64,000 bases of DNA from Terriglobia bacterium (lineage in GTDB: Bacteria > Acidobacteriota > Terriglobia > Terriglobales > Acidobacteriaceae), in the NCBI GenBank assembly GCA_020073465.1, contig JAIQFC010000024.1:1-64000 (forward strand). Direction: 5' to 3'. The translations under genes were made by a program, and so were the position numbers. Under the pieces are notes generated by a model. That model had not been told where the DNA came from. It searched no databases and saw nothing but the letters and a program-made list of their open reading frames with translations. Shown here in pieces: positions 37,162 through 46,412 of this stretch; the first letter of the stretch is position 1, and every line of letters starts with the position of its first letter.

Positions 37162-38208
37162 CTAGTGACTCGGGGCGGCCTGCGCCGAAGCCGCAGAGCG
37201 GGTTTGCAGTTCGGCTGTCCGCTCAAACTCGGCCTTCGCCCGGTCCAGGGCATGGATCTCTTTGTACAGCCGGCCTAGTTGATAGTGAGCTGCGGCATTC
37301 TCCGGATCAAGCTGGGTAGCTTTTTCGAGTTCGCGCTGCGCTCCATCAAGCTGGCCAGTTCGCAAGTAGGCGGTGCCAAGTCGAAGGCGACAGTAGGCGT
37401 TGTCAGGTGCCAACTTCACTGCTTTCTCAAGCGGCTCGATTGCCTCTTTCGTGCGGTCTTGCTCCATCAAGAGATTCCCGAGATTCACGTATGGCTGCTC
37501 ACTTGGGTGAGGGCTTTCCTCCTGCCAGGCGATCGCTTTTTGATAAGCCTCCATCGCAGCAGCAGGCTGTGCGTCGGATTCGAAGACCAAACCGAGATTG
37601 TCCTCCGCCTTGACGTCCTGGGGCTCCAATTGGAGAACCGTAAGGAATGCTTTCTTTGCATCCAGTACCCGCGATGTCGTGTAGTAGGCGCGCCCCAGGT
37701 AGTACCAGGCGTCTTTGTTCTTGGGATCAAACTCCACTGCCTTCTCCAGCCAGCGGATGGCGTCGGCATAGTCATGCAACAAAACGTAGTCAAGCCCGAC
37801 GATCTTCAGGTCGTCGCTGGTCGGACGCACGCGCGTGGCAGCCTTGGTGTAGATGTCGAGCGACTCGGCGGGCCTGTTCTCCCGATGCAGCACAAAGCCG
37901 AGCAGGTAAAGTGCGTCTGCTGAATCGGCGTGGAGAAGCAGGTAGCCGCGCAACGCCTTCTCCGCTCCCGCAAAATCCTGCAAATGGATCAGACACTTGC
38001 CTTCATATAGCAGCGCGTCAGTGGCGCCCGGGGTGAGAGCTTCTGCTCGCGCAAAAAGCTCGGACGCTTGAGCATAGTTGCCAGCCTGGAATTCCACGAT
38101 GCCCCGTTCGTAGTCTGCGCCAGTCTGTGGCCGAACAAGGACGGGGAACGCGAGCGCAAGCGCGATCACGCACGTGACCAGCATCGCATTGGCAGCGTTC
38201 CATCTCAT
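37162..38208 (-). CDS. Exported TPR-repeat protein
   Basis: 348 residues from the ATG at 38206-38208 (the frame continues upstream to a TTG). It has a signal peptide (LVTCVIALALAFPVLVRPQ) and about seven TPR units (GADYERGIVEFQAGNYAQAS, DALYLLGFVLHRENRPAESL, DAWYYLGRAYYTTSRVLDAK, PYVNLGNLLMEQDRTKEAIE). Its start is 11 bp after the stop of the upstream FG-GAP gene, so both are in one operon. TPR and CRTAC1-type proteins are often neighbours in acidobacteria; the joint function is unknown. Confidence 0.85.
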   Translation of the reverse strand: MRWNAANAMLVTCVIALALAFPVLVRPQTGADYERGIVEFQAGNYAQASELFARAEALTPGATDALLYEGKCLIHLQDFAGAEKALRGYLLLHADSADALYLLGFVLHRENRPAESLDIYTKAATRVRPTSDDLKIVGLDYVLLHDYADAIRWLEKAVEFDPKNKDAWYYLGRAYYTTSRVLDAKKAFLTVLQLEPQDVKAEDNLGLVFESDAQPAAAMEAYQKAIAWQEESPHPSEQPYVNLGNLLMEQDRTKEAIEPLEKAVKLAPDNAYCRLRLGTAYLRTGQLDGAQRELEKATQLDPENAAAHYQLGRLYKEIHALDRAKAEFERTAELQTRSAASAQAAPSH

Positions 38209-38218
38209 CGCTCTCACT

Positions 38219-40063
38219 CTACGGTGCAACAATACCTTTGCCTTCCACCACGGTCAGGATCTGGTCGACCGCCGGGACGCGAACCTCTTGCTTTGCCCCA
38301 CTGGGCCAGAGGATCTCCACCTTATCTACCTTCTCAGCAACTCCCAGACCGAAATGCACCCGCGGGTCGGAAGTCGAGGCATAGCTTCCGCCACTGAAAA
38401 CGTCCGCCCGCTGCCGAACATTCCCGGTCGTGACAAACACCTTCGTTCCAATCGCATCCCGCGGACTCTTCGGCCCACCCACCAACTTCAGGGTCAGCCA
38501 GTGATTCGAATTCTTCACGACATTGCGCAAGAGCACAGGCGGGCCATCCATAACGTTGAGCACCACGTCAATGTGTCCGTCATTGAATAGATCCCCGAAG
38601 GCGGCACCGCGGGCGCACACAACGTCGGCAAGACCGCTGTTCGTAGCCGGTGGAACCTCCTCGAACTTCACCCCGTTCAGGTTCCGCAGGAGCAGCGGAC
38701 GCTGCGCCCAGGTCGTGCCCCAGTCCTGCCTGTCCACTCCCGGATAAACATGGCCGTTGGCGACGAAAACATCGGGGAGGCCGTCATTGTCGTAGTCGAG
38801 GAAGCCGGTTCCCCAGCCAAGAAATGGAATGGTAAGGTTGGCCACTCCACCTTGAAAGCTCACGTCACTGAAGCTGGCTTCACCTTCATTGCGGTACAGC
38901 GTGTTGTAGTCGTCGGAGAAATTTGTAACGTAAAAATCGACTTTCCCGTCGCGATTGTAGTCGCCCACCGCGATTCCCATGGAAGCCTGGGCGCGGCCTT
39001 CGTCATTCAGAGCGAATCCGGAAAGATAGCTGACATCCTCGAAGATACCGTCATGCTTGTTCCGATAAAGATATTTCGGCACGGAATCGTTGGCGACTAG
39101 TAAGTCGAGCCAACCATCGTCATCCACGTCGACGAACACAGAGGCCAGGCCATAATAGCCTTTGGGGTCGGATACACCCGCCTTCTCGCTGACATCGGTA
39201 AAAGTGCCGTCACCGTTATTGCGAAATAGATGATCGCCTTCGCCGGGCAGTCCCCTCGGGCCACACATGACCTCGATTCCGCGAAACTGGCAGAAGCCGG
39301 GGGGCAAGCCACCTTTGCCGGAAATCGGGGGGTTGTCCGCGTCAAACTTCACGTAGCCTGGGACGAACAGGTCGAGCAAGCCATCGTGGTCGAAATCACC
39401 CCAGGTCGCGCCCGTCGACCAGCCGCCGAGGGCCACTCCCGCCTTGTCTGCTATGTCAGTGAAGGTGCCGTCGTGATTGTTGTGATAGAGGCGATTCTTG
39501 CCGTAGTTCGACACATACATATCCGGCCAACCGTCGTTGTCGTAGTCACCCACGGCGACGCCGAATCCCCATCGCTGGTTGGCAACTCCGGCCTTCTCCG
39601 TTACATCGGAAAAGGTCCCGTCGTGATTGTTGTGCAGAAGCATGGCCCGCGGCGCAGCCTCTTTGCCCTGCAGCGCCAGGAATGTGGAACCGTTCACCAG
39701 GTAGATGTCGAGCCAACCGTCGTTGTCATAGTCGAGCAGGGCTGCGCCGGATCCTGGAGTTTCGAGGATCGTGGTCTTTTCGGGTGTGCCGGACTTGTTG
39801 CGAAACCTGTCGAGGCCCGCCGCATGGGTAATGTCACTGAAAACGACGGGCGCCCCGTCGACAAAGCCGCCCGCGGTAATCGGGCGCGAGAGTGCGTCCT
39901 TAACTGGGGCCCGAGCCATGCCCGTGCTCATGCCGCCCAACTGTTCGCGAACTTGACCTTCCGGGGGATTCTGAGCCAGCGCTACCCCGACCGCTGCAAG
40001 GCACGCAGCCAGCACCGCAAGCGCACGAGGACTGCAGCAGAATGTAGGGAGGGAATCGGGCAC
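38219..40063 (-). CDS. CRTAC1/ASPIC-UnbV family FG-GAP protein, exported
   Basis: A 614-residue protein with a signal peptide (LAVLAACLAAVGVALAQ). It has seven or more FG-GAP/VCBS repeats, each with a Ca-binding D-x-D/N-x-D-G pattern (LLDYDNDGWLDIYLVNG, VAVGDYDNDGWPDMYVSN, WGDFDHDGLLDLFVPG, FVDVDDDGWLDLLVAN), forming a beta-propeller. A C-terminal ASPIC/UnbV domain follows (FGLGVAEKVDKVEILWPSGAKQ). It is probably extracellular or on the cell surface. It lies 114 bp after the flavoprotein gene and 11 bp before the TPR gene on the same strand. Confidence 0.88.
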   Translation of the reverse strand: MPDSLPTFCCSPRALAVLAACLAAVGVALAQNPPEGQVREQLGGMSTGMARAPVKDALSRPITAGGFVDGAPVVFSDITHAAGLDRFRNKSGTPEKTTILETPGSGAALLDYDNDGWLDIYLVNGSTFLALQGKEAAPRAMLLHNNHDGTFSDVTEKAGVANQRWGFGVAVGDYDNDGWPDMYVSNYGKNRLYHNNHDGTFTDIADKAGVALGGWSTGATWGDFDHDGLLDLFVPGYVKFDADNPPISGKGGLPPGFCQFRGIEVMCGPRGLPGEGDHLFRNNGDGTFTDVSEKAGVSDPKGYYGLASVFVDVDDDGWLDLLVANDSVPKYLYRNKHDGIFEDVSYLSGFALNDEGRAQASMGIAVGDYNRDGKVDFYVTNFSDDYNTLYRNEGEASFSDVSFQGGVANLTIPFLGWGTGFLDYDNDGLPDVFVANGHVYPGVDRQDWGTTWAQRPLLLRNLNGVKFEEVPPATNSGLADVVCARGAAFGDLFNDGHIDVVLNVMDGPPVLLRNVVKNSNHWLTLKLVGGPKSPRDAIGTKVFVTTGNVRQRADVFSGGSYASTSDPRVHFGLGVAEKVDKVEILWPSGAKQEVRVPAVDQILTVVEGKGIVAP

Positions 40064-40177
40064 GGTTATTGGGAAATGGGCAGTCTAGCCTTGAGGCATC
40101 TTCGCACAAACGCAGGGACCGATCCAACTTGTCGGGAAGGTCCGACCTCTGCACAAATTCCAGTGTTTCAGAACAAG

Positions 40178-42127
40178 TCACCCCGAGACGCGTTGCGTTG
40201 CATCTCCGACGATTTCCCGCACCGCGCGATACCCCTGATCGATGGCATTGTTGGTGTACGCGTGGCCGTCGGCGTCCGAGTTCGCAATCTTGATCCTGCC
40301 GAAGGGCTGCCGGCCAATCACACACGGACGCTCGGACTCCGGCCGGTCAACCGGCTCGAACAGTCTGTTGTACTCGTAGGTATATCCGTGCGGCCAACGG
40401 TTTACCGTAATCGCCTGAATGTCACGAGCGGGATCGAAGCCGCCGGCTGAGAGTGTGCGCCCAAGTTGGTCTCGCAGATGCCGCTCGAAGGTTTTGAATT
40501 CCGTGCTGACGAGCTCCCAACGTCCCGCCCGGTACTGGTCCTTGCAAGGCAGGCCGGGCTGGCACGGAGTGCGAAGAAGGTGAAGCAGGCAAGGTTCATC
40601 CGGCGAACTTGGAAATTTGTAGTCGCCCATGGAGACGGGGAAATCCAAGGTCACGTTGCTGAAGTAGGCTCCCGGGGCATAAATGCCGCTCACGCCGATC
40701 TTCTGAAATGCCTTCCAGTCGCTGATTTGCACGTTAGTGTAGACCAGCGGAAGCTTCACGCAATAAGCGAGCGCCTCCTTCTGTTTGTCTGACATCTCCG
40801 GACACAAATAGGGAATAATCATGTTGTAGCAGGCGAGCACGCAATTCGCGGCGCGGACCCGGCGAGCCTTTCCGCCTCGAACGTAGGTCACTTCGACTTC
40901 CTTCGCGCTGGCGGGATCTCCGATGTGCCTGGCGCGCACCGCCGTACCGTTCAGGCGGATGCGGGTCGGCGACGAGGGATCGTCCAACCGAGCATAGTTC
41001 GCCCGGGCGGTAACGATGTCCTCCATGGTGTGGCCGGAAAGAACACCCGGCACCAGCGATCGCACCAGCATTCTGGCAATGGAGGCGTTGCCATCGGGAA
41101 AGTGGAAGATGTAAGGCTCGTCTTGCTCGTTATCCTGCTCACGGCTCTTGGGAAGATTCATCCCCGTGAAGCCTGGGTACCCCTCCCGGGCACAATCGTA
41201 CGCCGAAACGGCATCAATACCGACCGCATATAAATCGTGGGTCGAGCTCTGGAACACCTTGACCACATCGGGGTGGACCTTGACGTATTGCAGCAGGAAG
41301 TCTTTGTAGCTGGTCTTGATCAGCCTGGCTCTTTTCTGCTCCGGAGTGAGACCCGGCATGTAGTCGATGCCAGCGTGCTGCAAACGGAGCAGATCCTTGC
41401 GGGCGGCCTCCGCGATGGGAATCCGGGCCACATTCTCCATCGCGAAGTTGACGCCAAAATAGTGGAGCCCTTTCTGGGGCACCAGGCGGTCGGCGCCGAA
41501 GGTTTCCTTATCGAAGAACACAGCTTCGGTCAGATGCATCGAGTCGAACAATTTCTGGTCGTAGTATTTGTAGAAGCGCTGTACGTCGATTCCCAATTCC
41601 TTCAGCAGCCCAATCGACTCCTTGCTGTAGTTTCCCGGCGCCTCGATGGACTGAGTTCCGCCGTATCCGAGCAGCAACCGCTTCCCTGCCTGGAATTCAT
41701 TGCGCTTGGCGTGCCCGCCGAAGTCATCGTGGTTGTCGAGCAGCAGAATCCTGGATTTTGGTCCCGCAAGCTTGCGGTAGAAGTACGCCGCCGCCAGGCC
41801 GCTTATCCCCGCACCGACAACGATCAGATCGTAGGACTCACCGTCATCTGCGGACTCGGCCCAGTCTTTGCCGTTGCCATCGCGCAGATCGTGCGCGACT
41901 TCCCAGGAACCGTCATGACTGCCGCGCATCCCGGTCTTGGCGGGCGGGTAGTAGCCGGCCTCGTTCTCCGGAGCGAACGGGGATTGCGGGATACCGAAAG
42001 CATCCAGCCAGGTGGAATTTGCCGTAACCAGGGAGGTCCCAACGGCGATGCTGATTCCATTCAGGAAGTCACGACGAGTAATCTCCCGCCCCATGCCCAA
42101 CTCGCGATCATGAACCTTGCCGCTCAT
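40178..42127 (-). CDS. FAD-dependent amine oxidoreductase, spermidine dehydrogenase-like, Tat-exported
   Basis: A 649-residue protein with a twin-arginine signal (ITRRDFLNGISIAVGTSLV), a Rossmann FAD motif near residue 97 (YDLIVVGAGISGLAAAYFYR) and a glutamate-rich continuation (LLLDNHDDFGGHAKRNEF). The C-terminus has FAD contacts (YRAVREIVGDA). The best family match by overall features is the SpdH-type amine dehydrogenase group; substrate and acceptor are not determined. The ATG at 42127 follows GGGGAGGGGAACAA. Upstream is a 528-bp gap. Confidence 0.75.
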   Translation of the reverse strand: MSGKVHDRELGMGREITRRDFLNGISIAVGTSLVTANSTWLDAFGIPQSPFAPENEAGYYPPAKTGMRGSHDGSWEVAHDLRDGNGKDWAESADDGESYDLIVVGAGISGLAAAYFYRKLAGPKSRILLLDNHDDFGGHAKRNEFQAGKRLLLGYGGTQSIEAPGNYSKESIGLLKELGIDVQRFYKYYDQKLFDSMHLTEAVFFDKETFGADRLVPQKGLHYFGVNFAMENVARIPIAEAARKDLLRLQHAGIDYMPGLTPEQKRARLIKTSYKDFLLQYVKVHPDVVKVFQSSTHDLYAVGIDAVSAYDCAREGYPGFTGMNLPKSREQDNEQDEPYIFHFPDGNASIARMLVRSLVPGVLSGHTMEDIVTARANYARLDDPSSPTRIRLNGTAVRARHIGDPASAKEVEVTYVRGGKARRVRAANCVLACYNMIIPYLCPEMSDKQKEALAYCVKLPLVYTNVQISDWKAFQKIGVSGIYAPGAYFSNVTLDFPVSMGDYKFPSSPDEPCLLHLLRTPCQPGLPCKDQYRAGRWELVSTEFKTFERHLRDQLGRTLSAGGFDPARDIQAITVNRWPHGYTYEYNRLFEPVDRPESERPCVIGRQPFGRIKIANSDADGHAYTNNAIDQGYRAVREIVGDATQRVSG

Positions 42128-42655
42128 TTGTTCCCCTCCCCAATCAAGGACCCAGGATTACCCGAACCAGCCGCTAAAGAGCAGCGGTACACCAGTCTTC
42201 CGCTTCGCTGATTCGGCGAGAAGGCGTGCCACGACCATCTCGTTGAAAGCGCAGCTATTGTATCCAAGTCGACCTGGGGCTGACGACGGGGATCGCGTCA
42301 AACGCAGCCAGAGGCAAGGCTCAGGGCTGGTCGGGGATGACCGCAATCACCTCTACTCGTGATTGGCCTCACTGTATGGGCGACCCTGCATGGATACATT
42401 GATGCTGTTGTCCTCCCTCTGAGCGCTCGGAAACCGGGCGTTTCCCGCCCCTCCCCTCTTTCCGGGCGAAGGTGGCGCCTCATGTACAGCCTCGGACATG
42501 CGCCTGACGGCAACTTCCCAGCACAAACGGCTGTTCACCCGCGTCTCCGGCCGTCGCGCTGCGGCATTCCAGGCAGCGCAATCGACGACCTCGCCCCAAG
42601 GGTACTTAACTTCTATTTGCCCTGTTTCAGCCTACACAGGTAAGGAGGCTGACTT
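42128..42655. other. Intergenic region without recognised genes
   Basis: Short ORFs here overlap on both strands and show no domain features. Only the ribosome binding site AAGGAGG at about 42641-42647, ahead of the metalloprotease-like gene, is clear. It separates divergent transcription units, so it must hold both promoters, but I cannot place them with confidence. Confidence 0.4.
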
Positions 42656-44260
42656 ATGCGGTGGCATTCCGGCATCTTGATCCTTCTCGTCCTTCTCGTT
42701 TGTCCTCTCGTTATCGCGAAGAGTGTTCCGAAATTCAATCCGAACCAGGCGATCGACCGCATCTTCGAAAACGAACGCAGCCTGGCCAGCACTCTGCGGA
42801 ACTACAGCCCGATGGTGGAAACCTACCTGCAGCGCATGCAGCTCGACGCCACCATGGGTTATGTCCCCTTTGAGGACCGTTACTTCCTCGGGCGTGTGCA
42901 GTTCGAGCAGTCGAATGAAGAGTTCTACCTTGACAAGCGGCTGATCGCGCGCATGGCTGGAGCATTTTCGAAGTTCTATTCGCTGAGCCCGGTGGGCTTC
43001 GCCAGCATGATCCTGGTGGACCGGAGCGGTTTCGACCGGCACAACTACCACCTGCGCTACATGCAACGCGAGTTTCTGGGAGAGGTGCGTTGCCTGGTGT
43101 TTGAAGTTACCCCCCGGAAAGATCAGCCCAACCGCTTCAAGGGGGCGATCTGGGTGGAGGACGAAGGCTACAACGTTGTCCGGTTCAATGGCAGCTACGG
43201 AACCTTCCACATTGACAGTTGGCGCATGAATCTTCGTGCGGGGGTCTGGCTGCCGGCGGTCGTGTACTCCGAGGAGTTTGATTCCAACAAGCCGCAAACC
43301 CGGCACGCCCGCCTGAAGGCGCAAACGCGGCTCTGGGGCTACAATCTCGGGCCCGCTGCCCGGGAACAGGAATTCACGGACGTAGTAGTCGATCCGCAGA
43401 CAGCGAAGGACACCACGGAGCATCCGGACTTGAGCCCGCTCGACATTCAACGTTCCTGGCAGCGCCGCGCCGAGGACAACGTCATCGACAAGCTGCAGGA
43501 AATCGGGCTGGTGTCGCCGGAAGGCGATGTCGACAAGATTCTGCGGACCGTGATCAACAACCTTGAGGTGACGAATAGCATCACGCTCGACCCTGAAGTT
43601 CGCTGCCGAATTCTGCCGACAGCGCCCATCGAGATTGCCACCATCGGCCACACCATCCTGATCAGCCGCGGACTCCTGGACGCTCTGCCCAACGAAGCAG
43701 CCCTGGCAACCGTCCTCGCCCATGCACTGGCGCACGCCGCTCTTGGCCACGAACTGGACACCAGCTTCGCTTTCAACGATCGCATGGTCGTGCCCACCTA
43801 CAAGCAGTTGCCACGCTTCGACTTCAAACACTCCGCCGAGCAGGAAAGAGAAGCTGACACGCTCGGGCTGAAGATCCTTGCCAACTCGCCTTATAAAGAC
43901 GATCTCGCCGAAGCGGGACTCTTCCTCAAGGTGCTGGCCGAGTTCAGCGGAAAAGTTCCGAACCTTACCCGCGCAAACCTGGGAGAAGGTCTGGTGACGG
44001 ACAATCAGGTTTCGTTCATGGCCCAGGTTGCCAGCAACGCGCCGCGACTCGAGATGGACAACCCGCAGCAGATCGTCGCTCTGCCTCTGGGCAGCCGGGT
44101 AAAGCTCGACCCATGGGCTGGACAACTCAAGCTGGTGAAAGCCAAGCCGCCCAGAATCTACTCAGCGAAGGACAAGCTGGCGCTGCAAGTGACTCCCTTC
44201 TCGCCTTACCTGACGCGTGTCAAGGCAGGGCATGATTCGAACCCTGATGACTCAAACTGA
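42656..44260 (+). CDS. M48-like membrane metalloprotease homologue lacking the catalytic Glu
   Basis: A 534-residue protein with a signal peptide (ILILLVLLVCPLVIAKSVP), an N-terminal beta-rich region of about 270 residues that is unlike standard M48 enzymes, and a C-terminal M48-like domain. The zinc site reads H356-A-L-A-H360 where M48 has H-E-x-x-H: both His are present (L-A-H-A-L-A-H-A-A-L-G-H), but the catalytic Glu is Ala. The third ligand Glu is present near residue 399 (EREADTLGLK). It is probably a zinc-binding pseudoenzyme. The ATG at 42656 follows AAGGAGG. The downstream cytochrome gene is on the same strand. Confidence 0.75.
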   Translation: MRWHSGILILLVLLVCPLVIAKSVPKFNPNQAIDRIFENERSLASTLRNYSPMVETYLQRMQLDATMGYVPFEDRYFLGRVQFEQSNEEFYLDKRLIARMAGAFSKFYSLSPVGFASMILVDRSGFDRHNYHLRYMQREFLGEVRCLVFEVTPRKDQPNRFKGAIWVEDEGYNVVRFNGSYGTFHIDSWRMNLRAGVWLPAVVYSEEFDSNKPQTRHARLKAQTRLWGYNLGPAAREQEFTDVVVDPQTAKDTTEHPDLSPLDIQRSWQRRAEDNVIDKLQEIGLVSPEGDVDKILRTVINNLEVTNSITLDPEVRCRILPTAPIEIATIGHTILISRGLLDALPNEAALATVLAHALAHAALGHELDTSFAFNDRMVVPTYKQLPRFDFKHSAEQEREADTLGLKILANSPYKDDLAEAGLFLKVLAEFSGKVPNLTRANLGEGLVTDNQVSFMAQVASNAPRLEMDNPQQIVALPLGSRVKLDPWAGQLKLVKAKPPRIYSAKDKLALQVTPFSPYLTRVKAGHDSNPDDSN

Positions 44261-44282
44261 AGATCGTTGCCCGAGGTCGACG

Positions 44283-44996
44283 ATGATCTGCTGGACGCCG
44301 CTTCCAGTTCGCTTGCTGCTCGTCGGCCTGCTGAGTACATCCCTGTGCTATGCGGGCAAACACCCGACTCGAGTCGATGAGACCTCCAATTGCCTGGAAT
44401 GCCACGCCGACAAGATTAATGGACAGGATGTGCATCCCGCCCTCAAGAAGGGATGTGTTGCGTGTCACGCCATCGAAAACAAAGATGACACCACATACGT
44501 GAACCTCAAGCTATCCCCGGCGGTCGGTTGTTTTGCCTGTCATCAACAACAGCCAGTCTTCCTCTATTCTCATTTTCCGTATTCCTCGGGGATGTGTTTG
44601 CGGTGCCATGATCCGCATTCTTCGGCCTACCCGAAGCTGGTCAAAGACAAGGTGAATGACCTCTGCCTGGCGTGCCACCTTAGGTCAACGCAAGGTGCCC
44701 AATCGCCTTACCTACCGACGATCGCTTTGGTGAACAACAACACGATAGGACACCCTTACGCTCAACATCCCGTGAGCGGCAAACCCGATCCCCTGACCGG
44801 CGGTGAGTTGTCTTGCATCAGTTGCCACACGGCCCACGGAGGCGCAAAGAAGCATCTCCTGAAGATGGCTGGCCAGATTCCCGAGGATGCTCTCAACGAA
44901 GTTACGGAAACCAGGGACATGTGCAGCAAATGCCACCAGGTGCTTTGGGGTGTTGATCCCGCCACCTCGGCAAGAAAGAAGCACAAAGGCAGATAA
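44283..44996 (+). CDS. Multiheme cytochrome c (seven CxxCH)
   Basis: About 237 residues from the ATG at 44283, the start that puts the signal peptide (LPVRLLLVGLLSTSLCYAG) first; an in-frame ATG at 44232 would add 17. Seven heme sites are seen: CLECH, CVACH, CFACH, CLRCH, CLACH, CISCH, CSKCH, several of the doubled-CxxCH kind with His-rich spacing. It is a periplasmic electron carrier. Partners are not obvious: an M48-like protein lies upstream (the genes abut) and a membrane protein 98 bp downstream on the same strand. Confidence 0.9.
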   Translation: MICWTPLPVRLLLVGLLSTSLCYAGKHPTRVDETSNCLECHADKINGQDVHPALKKGCVACHAIENKDDTTYVNLKLSPAVGCFACHQQQPVFLYSHFPYSSGMCLRCHDPHSSAYPKLVKDKVNDLCLACHLRSTQGAQSPYLPTIALVNNNTIGHPYAQHPVSGKPDPLTGGELSCISCHTAHGGAKKHLLKMAGQIPEDALNEVTETRDMCSKCHQVLWGVDPATSARKKHKGR

Positions 44997-45094
44997 GGAT
45001 AAAACAAGCAGGCGAGCAACTCTCAAAGGGCAAGTTGCAGGAATCAGTTTCGCGGCGACAGCGAAACGGACGAATTCCGGGGTAGGAGGTTCCT

Positions 45095-46255
45095 ATGAGC
45101 GCGCACACTCATTTCATACATCACGGCCACGTCGGCGATGTTTGGAAGCTATGGCTTGCTGAAATAGGTATCGTTGCGCTGGCCGGCCTCGGGCTGTACT
45201 TCGCTGTCTTCGATTGGCTGCAGGGTGGGTTTGAGACGGGCCTCATCGCACTCGGTTCCCTCACCGGGATGGCGATCGTGTACGCCTTCGGCTACCTTCG
45301 GTGCCTGCCGGATGTGCTGGGCGGAACGATTCACGATGATCCCCGAACGCTCCGGCAGAGGTGGTCAGACTTTGCCTTGCTGACCACTTTCATCGCGCTA
45401 CCCATAATTGTGGCGGGGTACGTCAGGGCCATCTGGATGAATTGGTCCTACGTGGACCTGGCTCGGGCTTTGGCGATTCTATTGGCCTGCTGCTGGCTTC
45501 TGTCAGCGTGCGTGGTCGCCAGCGAGAAGTATCTGGGCTGGACAATGTCGGGCGGCGAAGCCACACGTGGCGCGGGTTGGCGCGCGCAGGCTCGACGAGT
45601 GGTCCGGACATGGGGAAATTGGCTGGTGAGCCTCCTGGGCGTCAGACGAGCGTTGGTGGTCGGTGGTGCGCTGGCACTATTGAGCGTCGTCCTGGCGGTT
45701 GGAGATAGCTGGGGAGGCGACAACGCAGGCTATTACATCGTCGCGGGGGTACAAGCGTGGCCCATGACGACAGATCTGAGCGGGTCCAAGCTCGACGTCT
45801 TGTTGCTACAGGGGTACCGTGGAGTTTACGTGCTAGGCCTTGTGATTGCAGCCTTTGTGCTCGCGGCCGTCGTACCTGGGCGTCTGGGGAGAACTATTCG
45901 AAGCAGCCGGATTCTGGCAACCCTGTCTGGAGCGATTGCCCTGTTGCAGCTGAGTCAGGCAGCTGTGGCCCCCGCCGACAAGTACCGGTTCGCCCTCTGG
46001 ACATTGACTTGGGTCGTTCCGATCGCCATCTGGCTGAGGGGCGCCCGAGGCAACCGGGAGACCTGGGACCGCAATCGCCTGGCGGTCATGGTGTTTTGCC
46101 TTCCGATATTTCTCCTCGGGACTGCGTTCCTGGTTGTGCTTACCTATTTCGCCTTGGGCTTCGGTGCCTTTATAGTGGGAATGCTGCTGGTGTGGTGGGG
46201 GCTGGTTCAGAGCCGACGGGAGATCACAGAACAGCAAGGTCTGCCTTTGCCCTAG
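45095..46255 (+). CDS. Multi-pass membrane protein of unknown function
   Basis: A 386-residue protein with a His-containing N-terminus (AHTHFIHHGHVGDVW) and about nine hydrophobic segments (IGIVALAGLGLYFAVFDWL, LLTTFIALPIIVAGYVRAI, ALAILLACCWLLSACVV, RALVVGGALALLSVVLAV, ILATLSGAIALLQLSQA, LAVMVFCLPIFLLGTAFLVV). No recognisable motif. The ATG follows GTAGGAGGT. Its position after the heptaheme cytochrome suggests a membrane partner for electron transfer, which is only inference. Confidence 0.65.
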   Translation: MSAHTHFIHHGHVGDVWKLWLAEIGIVALAGLGLYFAVFDWLQGGFETGLIALGSLTGMAIVYAFGYLRCLPDVLGGTIHDDPRTLRQRWSDFALLTTFIALPIIVAGYVRAIWMNWSYVDLARALAILLACCWLLSACVVASEKYLGWTMSGGEATRGAGWRAQARRVVRTWGNWLVSLLGVRRALVVGGALALLSVVLAVGDSWGGDNAGYYIVAGVQAWPMTTDLSGSKLDVLLLQGYRGVYVLGLVIAAFVLAAVVPGRLGRTIRSSRILATLSGAIALLQLSQAAVAPADKYRFALWTLTWVVPIAIWLRGARGNRETWDRNRLAVMVFCLPIFLLGTAFLVVLTYFALGFGAFIVGMLLVWWGLVQSRREITEQQGLPLP

Positions 46256-46412
46256 GGGTGCGGGTTCCCTCGAGGTTCCGGGTTCCGGGGCAGTTCACGC
46301 GCCCATCGCCGGGTTCGGCTCCGGCTATCGGAGTTCTCGCGTCATCGTCCCCCGGCATTCCCTTTCAATGACATAATCTAATACTGAGAAGTTCGCGATT
46401 CGCACTCGAAGC

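Noticed and set aside
42359-42643. 94-residue frame in the 42.1-42.6 kb gap
   Set aside because: No ribosome binding site, no family features, competing frames on both strands.
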